From contig JAHBVO010000003.1 in NCBI GenBank assembly GCA_019637435.1, positions 124,001 to 188,000 on the forward strand: a DNA stretch of 64,000 nt. Direction: 5' to 3'. Positions within the stretch are counted from its first letter, which is position 1. Each line of letters begins with the position of its first letter. A program made the position numbers and the translations under genes. Shown piece after piece: positions 1-8,830 of this stretch. Below the pieces are notes generated by a model. The model was not told the origin of the DNA. It made no database searches and saw only the letters and a program-made list of their open reading frames with translations. Source of the DNA: Candidatus Obscuribacterales bacterium. GTDB taxonomy: Bacteria > Cyanobacteriota > Vampirovibrionia > Obscuribacterales > Obscuribacteraceae.

Positions 1-284
1 CTCCGAATCGACACTCGCGAACTCAGCACGCAAGCAACACTACCGACGAACAACACTCGCTCGCACAAAGTCACGAGAGAGAGTTATCAGAGTCAGCAGG
101 AGAACGTGCGGTAAGTCGAATGTGTTTCCAGAACGAGAAGTTTGAAAGTCACATTAGCCTACAAATATGAGCCAGCAGAATTGAACTTGAGAACCTCAAT
201 ATCGGCACAAAACCACGGCAATCGCCCCAAAATCAACCAACCTCGCCTAGCGCAGCCAATAATCCCCTTCCCGGGGATACGCTA
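1..284. other. Left-edge intergenic DNA, no gene seen
   Basis: No open frame with a ribosome binding site or recognisable product was found here. It lies beyond the hairpin that follows the TPR gene, so it probably belongs to the regulatory region of a gene outside the window. Confidence 0.5.
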
Positions 285-319
285 AGGCCCTCTTCACAGG
301 GATGAGATGAAGAGGGCCT
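285..319 (-). terminator. Terminator-like hairpin after the TPR gene
   Basis: Perfect 12-bp inverted repeat AGGCCCTCTTCA (285-296) / TGAAGAGGGCCT (308-319) with an 11-nt loop, 38 bp past the stop of the TPR gene. There is no long T-run on either side, so it may be a bidirectional or weak terminator. Confidence 0.5.
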
Positions 320-357
320 CAGCAGTGAGCAGCAATGTCGAAGAACCGCCTGCGCGG

Positions 358-984
358 CTACTTCCGAAGTCTTCTCATTCGCGCCAGATCATTACGCGCG
401 ATTATGATTTGCGAATCGTCTTCCGAATAAGTGTTCTGATACGTGGTTACAGAGCGCAAGTACATCGCCTCTGCCGTCTCGTAATCGCCAAGCATCTCGT
501 GAACTCGTCCAAGTTTATGCACCACGAAAGCGGCTTGTTCGCTAATTTTGCCGTACGCTTTTTCTTGAATAGCCAAAGCTGGCTCAAGATGCGCTTTTGC
601 CTCTGCAAACTGATCGAGCTTGTAATTCACAAAAGCCAGTTCGATCAGAACAGGCGCAACTGCCGGATGTTTTTCACCGTAAGATTTCTGGGCAAACACA
701 AGAGCCTTTTCCAGTGTTTCAGCCGCTTTCACAACATTATCGTTTCGCAAATAATGGCGAACAAGTTTGTTGTAGACCTCGATTACCGACTCCTTGCTGG
801 ACTTGTCGTTTTGCAATTCGCTCAGACGGCTAATGATGCCTGCTTCAACTTCCGCATCAGCAACAGCCTCGACCGGAATCGTCGTCGTCATCGTAATGCC
901 GACTTCCCCTGGAGAGAAGTCCTCCATCTCGCTTGCGATCGTAGAACTGAAAGTGTTCGTCACGGTGTATCGAGTTTCGGTCAT
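358..984 (-). CDS. TPR repeat protein (kinesin-light-chain type repeats)
   Basis: A 208-residue protein. The frame stays open further upstream, but the ATG at 984 is chosen because GGTGGGAAAC precedes it and the upstream residues look non-coding. Residues 68-185 carry about three tetratricopeptide repeats spaced 42 residues apart, with the YG-x2-HP-x-VA signature at 102-110 typical of kinesin-light-chain-like TPRs. TPRs are protein-interaction scaffolds. The N-terminal 60 residues are acidic and Thr-rich with no signal peptide, so it is probably cytoplasmic. It seems to be a single transcription unit between a candidate promoter (about 1150-1176) and a hairpin (285-319). The partner is unknown. 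Confidence 0.75.
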   Translation of the reverse strand: MTETRYTVTNTFSSTIASEMEDFSPGEVGITMTTTIPVEAVADAEVEAGIISRLSELQNDKSSKESVIEVYNKLVRHYLRNDNVVKAAETLEKALVFAQKSYGEKHPAVAPVLIELAFVNYKLDQFAEAKAHLEPALAIQEKAYGKISEQAAFVVHKLGRVHEMLGDYETAEAMYLRSVTTYQNTYSEDDSQIIIARNDLARMRRLRK

Positions 985-1148
985 TTTTGTTTCCCACCAT
1001 ACGCTAGTTGTGGAGCCGCTTTCACAGTGGACTCGCGCCGCGCAATCGATGTTCCGACTGCTGCTCGCTTGCGTTCTCCGTCGCAAGTGATATTCGGAGA
1101 TGCAAGGACGACTATCTTGAGATATCCAGCACGAGGATCCTGTGAACC

Positions 1149-1176
1149 ACTTTAAGTTATCTAAAAGTGCTGTCAA
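1149..1176 (-). promoter_or_regulatory. Candidate sigma-70-type promoter for the TPR gene
   Basis: On the minus strand TTGACA (1176-1171, consensus -35) is followed after 16 bp by TAAAGT (1154-1149, 4/6 match to -10). This predicts a start near 1142 and a leader of about 160 nt. The rest of the 985-1368 gap shows no gene. Confidence 0.4.
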
Positions 1177-1368
1177 GGGACGAGTCTTTTAACCTTCAAG
1201 GGTCAAACAGCAGGCGCTTCCAAAACGCGCACAATCACTGCCTCTCGAGGGTTCGCTTTGCAACAAGAGCCAACAATATCAGAGGAATTTAAACTTGCAC
1301 GTTTCGTTTGCCACGGTCGAACAGTTTCCACTTGAACGACTGACCGCACTATCAGCCAAAGACCATAT

Positions 1369-2496
1369 CTACATCTGGCTGGCCGCAAAGTAAGGCGCGA
1401 GGTTCGAAAACGTCTCCACGTCCTTGATAATAGCTTGCGGAATCAGGCTTGGAGACTGCTGTTTGATGCTCGGCATTTTCTTGATCGCAGTGCCAATCGC
1501 GAGCAATTCAATAACGCCACCGCCTAGATCGTAAACGTAGGTTTTCACACCGACGACATCTTCTGCGCCGCAACCGGCCGCGTCTTCCTCGATCATTGAC
1601 AGCGCCTTGATTCGAGCCTGATAGATCAAATAGGTAAGCTCTTTTACCTCGCCACGAACAAAACTCTTCAGCATCGCCTTGACACCACCGGCGAAACCAA
1701 CAGAAAAAACCGATACGCCCAAAACCAGCTTCACAGGAACATAACCGGCGTGAATCACATTCCACATCTCTTCGTTCGTAAGATCGCTTGTGATGGGCGC
1801 CTCCATGTACTCGGCGGGCAGACCAGGATGGTGCGAAGCGGTTCCAATCATCAGCATTTCTTGAATGCCGATTAAAGATGAAATCGTAGTTTGAATACCA
1901 AGCACCGCATTTGCTCCAGCTTCACGAGCTTCAGCGGTAATTCGCTCAAGAGCAAGGTGGCGAGTCTTGTTTAGCATATTCGAGTATTCGATTACCTCAC
2001 CACTCTTCAAACTGCGCAGCGCGCCCATGACACCACCGCCGACACCAATCGAGTAGGCGACGTTTCCGAACACAAACTGAACCGGATTGAACCCGCAATC
2101 AAGCTGGCAATACAATTCCTGTCCATTCGCCGACGTGGAGAAGACGTGGTCGTCCGCGTGCGGTTTGTATCCTTTATGATGGATGGTCGAGCCGATAGAA
2201 AGATACTCGATATTCGTGTCATGAAAAATCAGTTGGCTGGTTACGCCAGTGACGCCCTCACCGCCGTGTCGGCGTGCTTCTTCAACCATGCGCATGTAGG
2301 ACAGTTGCCGCCCCTCGCGAATGATGTGCGTCATTTCGTGCACTTCTCCGCCACCGATCGTTTTCAAACTCGATGCCACACTGCCGACGACGCCAAGCGC
2401 AAAGACGCTGTTTCCGACAACAAGATTCCCAGGCTCGAAGCCCTTTTCCCGGAGACAATAAAGTTCGTTTCCTGACAATCCAGTGATAATCGGCAT
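1369..2496 (-). CDS. Protein with three tandem YbjQ (UPF0145)-like domains
   Basis: A 375-residue protein with a strong Shine-Dalgarno (AGGAGG, 7 bp before the ATG at 2496). The sequence repeats three times, at about residues 9-108, 124-222 and 241-340. Each copy has a GF/GY-x-P-x2-LV-x-G strand, a glycine-rich GVVGSV-like turn, GEV-x-E, an Arg/Ala-rich helix with EAR-x2-GA, and ends in a strand with IGT/IGS. This is the heavy-metal-binding YbjQ/DUF74 fold, normally about 105 residues acting as a homo-oligomer (a pentamer in known structures). No signal peptide, so cytoplasmic. Function in the family is poorly known. It may be co-transcribed with the downstream gene set only weakly, since the TPR gene has its own candidate promoter. 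Confidence 0.75.
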   Translation of the reverse strand: MPIITGLSGNELYCLREKGFEPGNLVVGNSVFALGVVGSVASSLKTIGGGEVHEMTHIIREGRQLSYMRMVEEARRHGGEGVTGVTSQLIFHDTNIEYLSIGSTIHHKGYKPHADDHVFSTSANGQELYCQLDCGFNPVQFVFGNVAYSIGVGGGVMGALRSLKSGEVIEYSNMLNKTRHLALERITAEAREAGANAVLGIQTTISSLIGIQEMLMIGTASHHPGLPAEYMEAPITSDLTNEEMWNVIHAGYVPVKLVLGVSVFSVGFAGGVKAMLKSFVRGEVKELTYLIYQARIKALSMIEEDAAGCGAEDVVGVKTYVYDLGGGVIELLAIGTAIKKMPSIKQQSPSLIPQAIIKDVETFSNLAPYFAASQM

Positions 2497-2540
2497 AGTT
2501 AACCTCCTGACGGTTCGGTCAGAAGATCCTACGCCCTTGA

Positions 2541-4292
2541 CTAATCGTTGGCGAGGGTGACGCCGGAACCGCTCGTCGACGCTTGCGACTTGGCGCGCTC
2601 CGCTTCACCGAGCAGGCTGCCCAGATCCGGGGCATCATCAGGGTGACTGGCAACCCCAATGGCGGCAAAGACAGGCGAGCCGCCGGCGGACTCAAGTCCG
2701 GACTCGGACAGCTGTTTCACTAGCCGCTCTGCGATTCTTGCCGCCTTTTCGGCGCGGACTCCAAGCAAAATGACAGCGAAATCGGTTTCCTCATAATGGG
2801 CAAATATGTTGCGCGAACTCGTCAGCTTATCGACCTTATACGCGAGCTCCTGCACCTGTTCTGCAGTCAATTGCGGTTTAGCTCTGGAAGGTCCCGCCTT
2901 CATTTCGATCAGCAAAACCGACAGCGGCATCGTCGAACACTTTATCTGAACACCAAGGAGAAACAGAAAAGCGGCGTAAGAGAAGATTCCCGTTTTTTCC
3001 GCAATCATTCCCTGCCGCACAGACTCGATGAGCCCGGAGTTGATGTCCTTGGGCTGCAAGAAAGCGTTGATGTGTTCCGCCGGCTCGCACAGTTCAATTA
3101 CCTTCAACCGCAACAGGTTTGAAACAATCGGCACCCACTGGCTACGCGGCAAATCCAGCTCGTTGACGATATCTTCGAGCACCTCGCGACCGTCGACTTC
3201 AACATAGAAATCCTTGAGTTTAGCCATGTCGAGCGGATCGCCCTTAGCCATGATCGCTTCAAATTCTGCCTCGGTCAAATCTTCATTCGTCTGCTCGAAA
3301 ACCGACGACATGCGAACGCCCTGCTTCATGAGCGAATTGGTGTGATCGAGCAACAAGCAGCCTTCGAGTATCAGTGACTCTAGACTTCTATTAATGGTTT
3401 TCTCGTCGGTCTTGAGCTTGGGCTCAAACATAAAATCGCCCTCGCTCCAGCAAACAACCTGGAGGAAGCAATCATCGCCGACGCCCTTCGTTCCCTCGGC
3501 GTGAACAGGCATGCCGTTCAAGAAAAAGATGTCCGCGTAAACGCTTGCGTGGCGCTGGATTTTCAACCTGCCTGACATGGCGCCCATACCGATTGACTGC
3601 AAAAGGTTCGTGATATGAACCAGCTTCAAATTCCCTTTGAGCATCTCCTCTTTGGGAAGGAGAGCAAGCGTATCGTCGATGGGCAGGTTCGTAAAAGTCT
3701 GATGGGAAGCGGGTTCCTGACTCTTCACTTTGGTGTAGCTCTTCTTGCTCAGAGCACCGGCCGATTGTTTGGCTGGTATTGCTGCGCCAGCCGGTGGCGA
3801 AGGTGCCGAATTATAGGAAGGAGTTGCTGGGGTCAATGTTGAAGAACTGATACCCGCCTGACCCGAGTGCGGAACCGGCTTGGGCTTTGGTGCCATCTTT
3901 GATGAGGAGCCTGAAAACGGCACGGGTGGCGGCGGCGTGCTCGGTCTATTTCCGCCGAACGCTGGCATGCTGCTCGACGCTCCACCATGATTTTTAGCCG
4001 ACGCTTCGCGAATCAATTCTCGAATAATTACAGGATCATCTGTAGCCAAATACCAGAGTTCAACAGCTTCTTTGCCGTCACCGGAAAACATCCTCCACTC
4101 GCACCCCTCGTCGATAGAACCACCGCGTTCGATCGAGAGCGCAAAATTCCGGTCGTCAGGGAGGGTCCACCCGAGATAGAACTTTACGCCCGGCTCGCGG
4201 GACGCGTCGTCCATAATCCCTTCAAGGTCTTCCGGAGCCGGCTCTTTGGGAAGAATTTTAAATCGTTGCGAATCCGTGGACTGTTCAAGCAT
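2541..4292 (-). CDS. DUF4388 (PATAN) protein with degenerate GGDEF-like C-terminus
   Basis: 583 residues in four parts: an N-terminal alpha/beta region (1-100), a Pro/Ser/Ala-rich linker (about 105-200), a DUF4388/PATAN domain (about 217-320), and a C-terminal domain (about 430-575) whose pattern (DKLTSSRNIFAHY, FAVILLGVR, AAIGVASHPDD, LLGEAERAK) follows GGDEF diguanylate cyclases but lacks the GG(D/E)EF active loop. DUF4388 is known from two-component and cyanobacterial PatA-type response regulators. Probable cytoplasmic signalling scaffold with no cyclase activity. The start has no clear Shine-Dalgarno. It lies 44 bp upstream of the YbjQ gene on the same strand and may be co-transcribed with it. 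Confidence 0.7.
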   Translation of the reverse strand: MLEQSTDSQRFKILPKEPAPEDLEGIMDDASREPGVKFYLGWTLPDDRNFALSIERGGSIDEGCEWRMFSGDGKEAVELWYLATDDPVIIRELIREASAKNHGGASSSMPAFGGNRPSTPPPPVPFSGSSSKMAPKPKPVPHSGQAGISSSTLTPATPSYNSAPSPPAGAAIPAKQSAGALSKKSYTKVKSQEPASHQTFTNLPIDDTLALLPKEEMLKGNLKLVHITNLLQSIGMGAMSGRLKIQRHASVYADIFFLNGMPVHAEGTKGVGDDCFLQVVCWSEGDFMFEPKLKTDEKTINRSLESLILEGCLLLDHTNSLMKQGVRMSSVFEQTNEDLTEAEFEAIMAKGDPLDMAKLKDFYVEVDGREVLEDIVNELDLPRSQWVPIVSNLLRLKVIELCEPAEHINAFLQPKDINSGLIESVRQGMIAEKTGIFSYAAFLFLLGVQIKCSTMPLSVLLIEMKAGPSRAKPQLTAEQVQELAYKVDKLTSSRNIFAHYEETDFAVILLGVRAEKAARIAERLVKQLSESGLESAGGSPVFAAIGVASHPDDAPDLGSLLGEAERAKSQASTSGSGVTLAND

Positions 4293-4512
4293 TTAGTTGC
4301 TGATAATTGTTATGTGTCTCTGCCGAAATTTACTCTTAAAACATTGTACCCAGCCAAACTTCGATCTTCTTTCCGATCACAAATAGCCCGAAAGTTCTCA
4401 ACGGTGAATTTTTACCGCCATAACTGCCTACACCGCTCCGACAGCCTTATACAGATGTTTACCGTCGCCAGTTGGCCACATGGAATTTCTTTGGAAACCG
4501 TTTCAGATTGTC

Positions 4513-5178
4513 TCAATAATCCAAATCAACGAGTTCTTGCTCGGTGAATCGATAGACATCCGGATCCGAAAACGCATAACCAGCCGATGACTCGTGCACT
4601 TTGGAATCCGTCACTCCGGCATCAACGTAGAGGGAGGAAACTGGAACAGTCACGGTCCCTCGAGACAACGACTGAAGCTCAAAAGATTCCCCGGATCGAA
4701 ACAAAGCTGTTGACCAGCACCCACTCTCATTCTTCCTGTGAACCTCTACGATCATCTCTCGCTGGCGAACAATAAGATACTCTTTCAGGCTCTCGAGATA
4801 GCGATAATTCGTCAGCTTCTCACGTCTATCGATGGCGGCCGTCGATGGCGATAAAACTTCGGCGATAAGAACCGGAGCCTCAATTACATCGCCTTCGGCG
4901 CCAAGGTCTTCGCAAGCGACCATGACGTCCGGGTAGTAAAACGCCTTTACTTGCTTGATGAACACCTTCACCGCTTCCACATACGGTCTACAGGGTCTGT
5001 TGCGCAGCGACTCGTGCAGAAGCGCAAAAAAGTTTCCTACGATAATGTTATGCCGGCGGGTTGCTCCTGCCATCGCAAACATCTGCCCATCCACGTACTC
5101 ATGCCGCGATGGAGATGACGCTTCCAGTTTCAAATAATCATCGATAAGTATGTATGACGCCTTTTTCTCAAGTGACAT
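4513..5178 (-). CDS. Uma2-family (DUF820) putative endonuclease
   Basis: 221 residues, near the usual family length of about 190. AAAGGG precedes the ATG. Family features present: the N-terminal DDYL-x8-RHEYVDGQMFAMAG segment, a conserved His in TRRHN, the PD motif in AFYYPDVMV, the EVLSPSTAAIDRREKL core with the conserved acidic residue, and a Tyr-rich segment (NYRYLESLKEYLIV). Uma2 proteins have a PD-(D/E)XK nuclease fold and are greatly expanded in cyanobacteria and relatives; the in vivo substrate is unknown. The C-terminal 40 residues extend past the family core. It stands alone, with 210-220 bp gaps on both sides. Confidence 0.85.
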   Translation of the reverse strand: MSLEKKASYILIDDYLKLEASSPSRHEYVDGQMFAMAGATRRHNIIVGNFFALLHESLRNRPCRPYVEAVKVFIKQVKAFYYPDVMVACEDLGAEGDVIEAPVLIAEVLSPSTAAIDRREKLTNYRYLESLKEYLIVRQREMIVEVHRKNESGCWSTALFRSGESFELQSLSRGTVTVPVSSLYVDAGVTDSKVHESSAGYAFSDPDVYRFTEQELVDLDY

Positions 5179-5388
5179 CGCCCTTTCTCCAGCAACGAAT
5201 TCGATTCTACTACGCCAAAAGCTAGCCGGGAAGCTGTTTTAAACACCCTGAATCACGTAGATCTTCGAAACTCGGGTACGTTCGTCAAGAGCCTACTCAT
5301 ACATCTAGTAAAACAAGGCAATCGACGAATCGGCAGTATCCATAAGGGATACCACCGACTCGCCTGGTTGGGTGAAAACCAATTTCCG

Positions 5389-6603
5389 CTACGGGTAGTC
5401 GTATACCAGCGGCGGGCCGTAGAGGCGGAACTTCGGCTGTTCAGCCGTCGGAAGCGGTTTTTCCAGAGCCTCGGCAGGGATTATCTCCTGCTGCGATTGC
5501 GATGGTGTCTCAGAACGCACTATCCGTCCGCCTTTCGCGTAGTCGATTCGGACAACAGCACCGCCGTCGTCCAAAATCTTGATCATGCTTTCTTCTCCCG
5601 GATACAGGACAGATTCAGGACGAGAGCCGTCCTTATTCATCTGGATGACACGAATCAACTGTCCGCCTGTGCCGCTACCAAAAGCGCGCTCTTCCACCTT
5701 GCGCAAAACCCCGTCGTTGTCGCGACGAAATTGCGTATAGGTTCGCTTCTCGTCTTTCGCCAGAAATGCGATGACGAGCCGATTGAAGTGCATATCGACT
5801 TTCTGCAGCAAGCGACCATTCGCATCCGAATAGCCGGCGACGCGGCTGTACGGATCGAATGCGTATTCGAGAACAGTTGTCATTCCATCGTCGGCGAAGA
5901 CGTAACCTCTCTCGCCGACTTTGGTCCGAAACATCGTCGCCTGTTTCCTGCCGTCCGGTGCATAGAGCGTGATTCCGAGTTCGAGCTCGTCCATCGTCAC
6001 GCTAATGCCGGCAAGCTGAGTGCCATCCCGCCGGTAGATTTTTTCGGCGACAAACTCTTTGAGACGTCCAAAGTTGCGCAAACGTTCGATAGTTTGCCCA
6101 TCTTCGAAGTAATAAGTTTGAGTGTAACGACCGTCGCGTTCGCCGCGACCGGAGCGTTCGAGCGTTCCGTCGCCGCGGTAAACATCATGCGTCACGAATG
6201 TGATGCCGTCCTTGGCATAGGTGGCATGCGACTGCACCATACCGATGTCACCATTGATGGTGGCAAAGGTTCGGGTGCGCTCTGAAACGGTTCCATCAGG
6301 GCGGAACTTAATTTCCTCCTTTTGGCCGTCACGGAACTCGAGGTGGCGGGCGACTCTAACATCGTCGACCCAGCAATCATAACCAGCACGAATATTCGTG
6401 CTCCGTTCCGGCAGCAGAGCCGTTCTCGACAAGCGACCTGGATAGGGATTCCCGTCGATGCCTGAGCATGGCTCGCGATTCGTCACCGGCGGATTCGAAG
6501 TTTTCCAGTCGCGCTCAATCGAATCTTCCTTTGCGAAAAGAAAACCAATCGAGCCGGCTGAAACAATCAATAGTGCTAATAGTGTTATCACGTGCTTGCG
6601 CAT
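5389..6603 (-). CDS. Exported YxxDG-repeat (MORN_2/YwqK-like) protein, paralogue 1
   Basis: 404 residues with an N-terminal signal or anchor segment (MRKH, then hydrophobic residues 5-23). ATGGAGC lies 10 bp before the ATG. The body consists of short beta-hairpin repeats with the pattern aromatic-x2-DG-(T/Q/R), e.g. KFRPDGTVSERTRTF, VYRGDGTLERSGRG, YYFEDGQTIERL and IYRRDGTQLAG. This resembles the MORN-variant repeats of the YwqK antitoxin family. Three relatives occur at 21693, 23051 and 53334; they share the block DGT-L-x2-G...Y-x5-F-x-DG-x-I-x-R. It ends in a Pro/Gln-rich tail. Function unknown; location outside the cytoplasmic membrane is inferred. Confidence 0.7.
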   Translation of the reverse strand: MRKHVITLLALLIVSAGSIGFLFAKEDSIERDWKTSNPPVTNREPCSGIDGNPYPGRLSRTALLPERSTNIRAGYDCWVDDVRVARHLEFRDGQKEEIKFRPDGTVSERTRTFATINGDIGMVQSHATYAKDGITFVTHDVYRGDGTLERSGRGERDGRYTQTYYFEDGQTIERLRNFGRLKEFVAEKIYRRDGTQLAGISVTMDELELGITLYAPDGRKQATMFRTKVGERGYVFADDGMTTVLEYAFDPYSRVAGYSDANGRLLQKVDMHFNRLVIAFLAKDEKRTYTQFRRDNDGVLRKVEERAFGSGTGGQLIRVIQMNKDGSRPESVLYPGEESMIKILDDGGAVVRIDYAKGGRIVRSETPSQSQQEIIPAEALEKPLPTAEQPKFRLYGPPLVYDYP

Positions 6604-6664
6604 GGATAAGCTCCATCAATACAACCCGCCTGCATGGCGGATCTAGGCTTCTAGTTGCGGCACA

Positions 6665-7051
6665 TCACGGGGTGACTTTGATGTGCAGTGTGGCGTCGAT
6701 TTTTTCGTTAACGCCGTTGACTTTCTTGTTGGTGAGAACATGAATGTCAGCCTCACCGTATTTCACCGTGTGGAAACAAGCGACAGTCTTGATCGAACCG
6801 CGCTCGTCCTTTTCGCTCGTCCAAAGCAGTGGTCCAGGATCGATAGGATCAACGCTCAAACCGACAAAGGGACCGACGTTATCGGGCCGCGTCAGACAGA
6901 GCATTTCGCTAGCGCCGAGAGTCATCTCCGCAGGGAGTTCTGCGACGCTTACGAAATGCACGGGGATTGGGCGAATCATCGCGGACGCGACAGCGGAGAG
7001 ACCAGTGACGAACAGGGCTCCGAGCGCAACGGCAGTGGACAGTTTCTTCAT
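6665..7051 (-). CDS. Small secreted protein of unknown function
   Basis: 128 residues from the ATG at 7051, chosen because GGAGAATGAA precedes it and a classic signal peptide follows (MKKL, hydrophobic 5-18, cleavage after ASA at about residue 24). The mature part has two cysteines (MLCLTRP, VACFHTV) that could form a disulfide, and a beta-rich pattern ending in ATLHIKVTP. No family recognised. It is 61 bp upstream of the YxxDG-repeat gene on the same strand, so the two exported proteins may share a transcript. Confidence 0.65.
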   Translation of the reverse strand: MKKLSTAVALGALFVTGLSAVASAMIRPIPVHFVSVAELPAEMTLGASEMLCLTRPDNVGPFVGLSVDPIDPGPLLWTSEKDERGSIKTVACFHTVKYGEADIHVLTNKKVNGVNEKIDATLHIKVTP

Positions 7052-7639
7052 TTCATTCTCCAGCAATTTGCTGTTCAGTTCCAAACCCGCAAGTTGTGGT
7101 TAAACTCAATCGCTCCAATCGATTTCGTTTTCACCAAACAGCTGCAGCCGTTTGCTACAACTTGCGGTCACGTTCCATCCATTCAGCTGAACGGTGAAAC
7201 GCTTTCGAGAACAGCCGGGAAAGGCTGTTTTCGAAATGACTTTGGTAAACTGCCTGATCGTCGCAACTAAACTTGAGCGCGGTCTGATACAGCTGTAATT
7301 GAAACAGTGAAGTGAAACGACATTAGCGCATGAATTCTGAGGTTGGCGATTTAGGATCTCAAAGCTCTTCAAAAAGACAAGAATTAAACACTAAACAGAT
7401 TTGGCTTTTTCTCAAAATCGGACTGGTTGAAACGGTGTTCGAGGTAAAACCCTGGAATAAGCTACGCACTATGGTCTTGCGGGATCTCGCTGTAAACTCG
7501 CTTGGACAATTGGCTAGCTACAATAGATTAATTTCGCTCCATTCCTATATAACCAACCTCGCGCGGCTATCTCAAGGTTGGCAAGTACAGTCTTAGATAA
7601 TTCCTTTAAAAGCATATTACCAATCTACCAAAAGAAACG
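7052..7639. other. Intergenic region without a convincing gene
   Basis: Only short frames without ribosome binding sites occur here. One 14-bp imperfect inverted repeat, TTTCGAGAACAGCC (7203-7216) / GGCTGTTTTCGAAA (7223-7236), forms a hairpin of unknown role, either in the 5' region of the secreted-protein gene or as a spacer structure. Confidence 0.5.
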
Positions 7640-7700
7640 GATCCAGGAACTGGATCGTTGTGTTCCAACATTGACAGCTGTTTAGTATCGAAACTACACT
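7640..7700 (+). promoter_or_regulatory. Candidate promoter with upstream palindrome for gene 7820-8830
   Basis: TTGACA (7671-7676) and TACACT (7695-7700) are separated by 18 bp, a plausible sigma-70 promoter. A perfect palindrome GATCCAG-GAA-CTGGATC (7640-7656) sits 14 bp upstream of the -35 box, where an activator could bind. The predicted start near 7707 would give a leader of about 110 nt. Confidence 0.4.
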
Positions 7701-7819
7701 CGGATCAGGTAACCGCCAAAAACGCTTAAATGGTATCCGCAGAGATTGGCACCGCATTGCGCAGCTAGCGCATGCATCGCTGTGTTTAGAAACCCTTTTT
7801 CTCAGCAGGTTAAACCCTG

Positions 7820-8830
7820 ATGTTGCAGTTTTTTGGCTTCAAAAAAGACCGAGAGAAGAAACCCGTCACTCCAAGAAATGCCACCGCGGCACTGCCAATT
7901 GCCGCCGGCAATCAATCAGGCAGTCCGAACGCTATAAAGCTAGCAACCACCTCGCTGCTTCCGCTATTCATAGGAAGTCCGTCGTCTAGCGATATCGATG
8001 TACCCGAGGAGAAAGAACGGTTGCTCAAAATTATCGCGAAGTCTAAGTTTGCCGACCTGCCGGCAACGGTTTTCGACGAGAGCTGGCTGGCTCAAATTCC
8101 AGCCGATTGGATTATCCCGCCTCTGGAGCCCTTCTTCGACTATCTTCCCATAGAGACACATCAAATAGAGATGCTGAGGGAACTTCGATGGCTGCTAGCA
8201 GTAAAGTGCACGGAACGTTACGATCGCCCTCTTTCCGCCTACCAATTTCTTCAGTTTCTCGCGGCTGAAATCATTATGCACCATGACGCCATCTGCCTGG
8301 ACGCTAGCTCCGGACGCACCTATACACGGTCCGAGGTGGACCGTATGCTTCAACGCGACGGCTCTTCTGTCCGAACTTTTACTGAATCCGAAACTCCGTC
8401 GTTGCGACCTTTTCTAAGTGTGACCGCGACGCGCTACGGAGATAGAGTGTGGATGACCGGTCATGGTCTGGTTCGGTTTAGTTTGCCGGAATTCGAGATT
8501 AACTGCGTTGAACCGGACCTGGCAGACTCAACTGTTTATCTTATGAACGGTTTAGCTCAGGCGTTAATCGAACGAACGATCGAAGCACGTGAAAGAAACG
8601 TATCGGAAATTTCTTTGAACGAACCAATTTTTGTAAGCACCGAAGAGATAGTCAACGGAAACCGGGGCGACATGCCTTTTACCGCGTGTCTGCCTCGAAC
8701 GGAATCGCTAAGATGGAAACTGGTCACGCGCGAAAGCGGACGGCGGCTGAATCCGGACTATGAGAATCCAAGGGAGATAAACGCTGTTCTTCGTCGAATT
8801 CTAGGGAATCTGAGCCTTCTAAAAACCTAG
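7820..8830 (+). CDS. Hypothetical protein, possibly DUF4261-like
   Basis: 336 residues, no signal peptide or membrane segment. Residues 1-60 are basic then low-complexity. The folded part starts near 62. Residues 138-180 (QFLQFLAAEII, then HHDAICLDASSGRTYT) and 205-230 (YGDRVWMTGHGL, FSLPEFEI) recall DUF4261-type domains, where a T-x-GL-x3-F-x-LPE element closes the fold; this resemblance is weak and by eye. The ribosome binding site is poor (CAGGTT). It converges with the MocR gene with no spacing: its TAG (8828-8830) abuts the MocR TAA (8831-8833), and no terminator hairpin lies between. Confidence 0.55.
   Translation: MLQFFGFKKDREKKPVTPRNATAALPIAAGNQSGSPNAIKLATTSLLPLFIGSPSSSDIDVPEEKERLLKIIAKSKFADLPATVFDESWLAQIPADWIIPPLEPFFDYLPIETHQIEMLRELRWLLAVKCTERYDRPLSAYQFLQFLAAEIIMHHDAICLDASSGRTYTRSEVDRMLQRDGSSVRTFTESETPSLRPFLSVTATRYGDRVWMTGHGLVRFSLPEFEINCVEPDLADSTVYLMNGLAQALIERTIEARERNVSEISLNEPIFVSTEEIVNGNRGDMPFTACLPRTESLRWKLVTRESGRRLNPDYENPREINAVLRRILGNLSLLKT

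Noticed and set aside
307..1155. 282-codon plus-strand frame over the TPR gene
   Set aside because: The minus-strand frame encodes recognisable TPR repeats; the plus-strand frame does not look like protein.
7330..7596. 88-codon plus-strand frame
   Set aside because: No Shine-Dalgarno, no recognisable pattern, and AT-rich non-coding-like composition.
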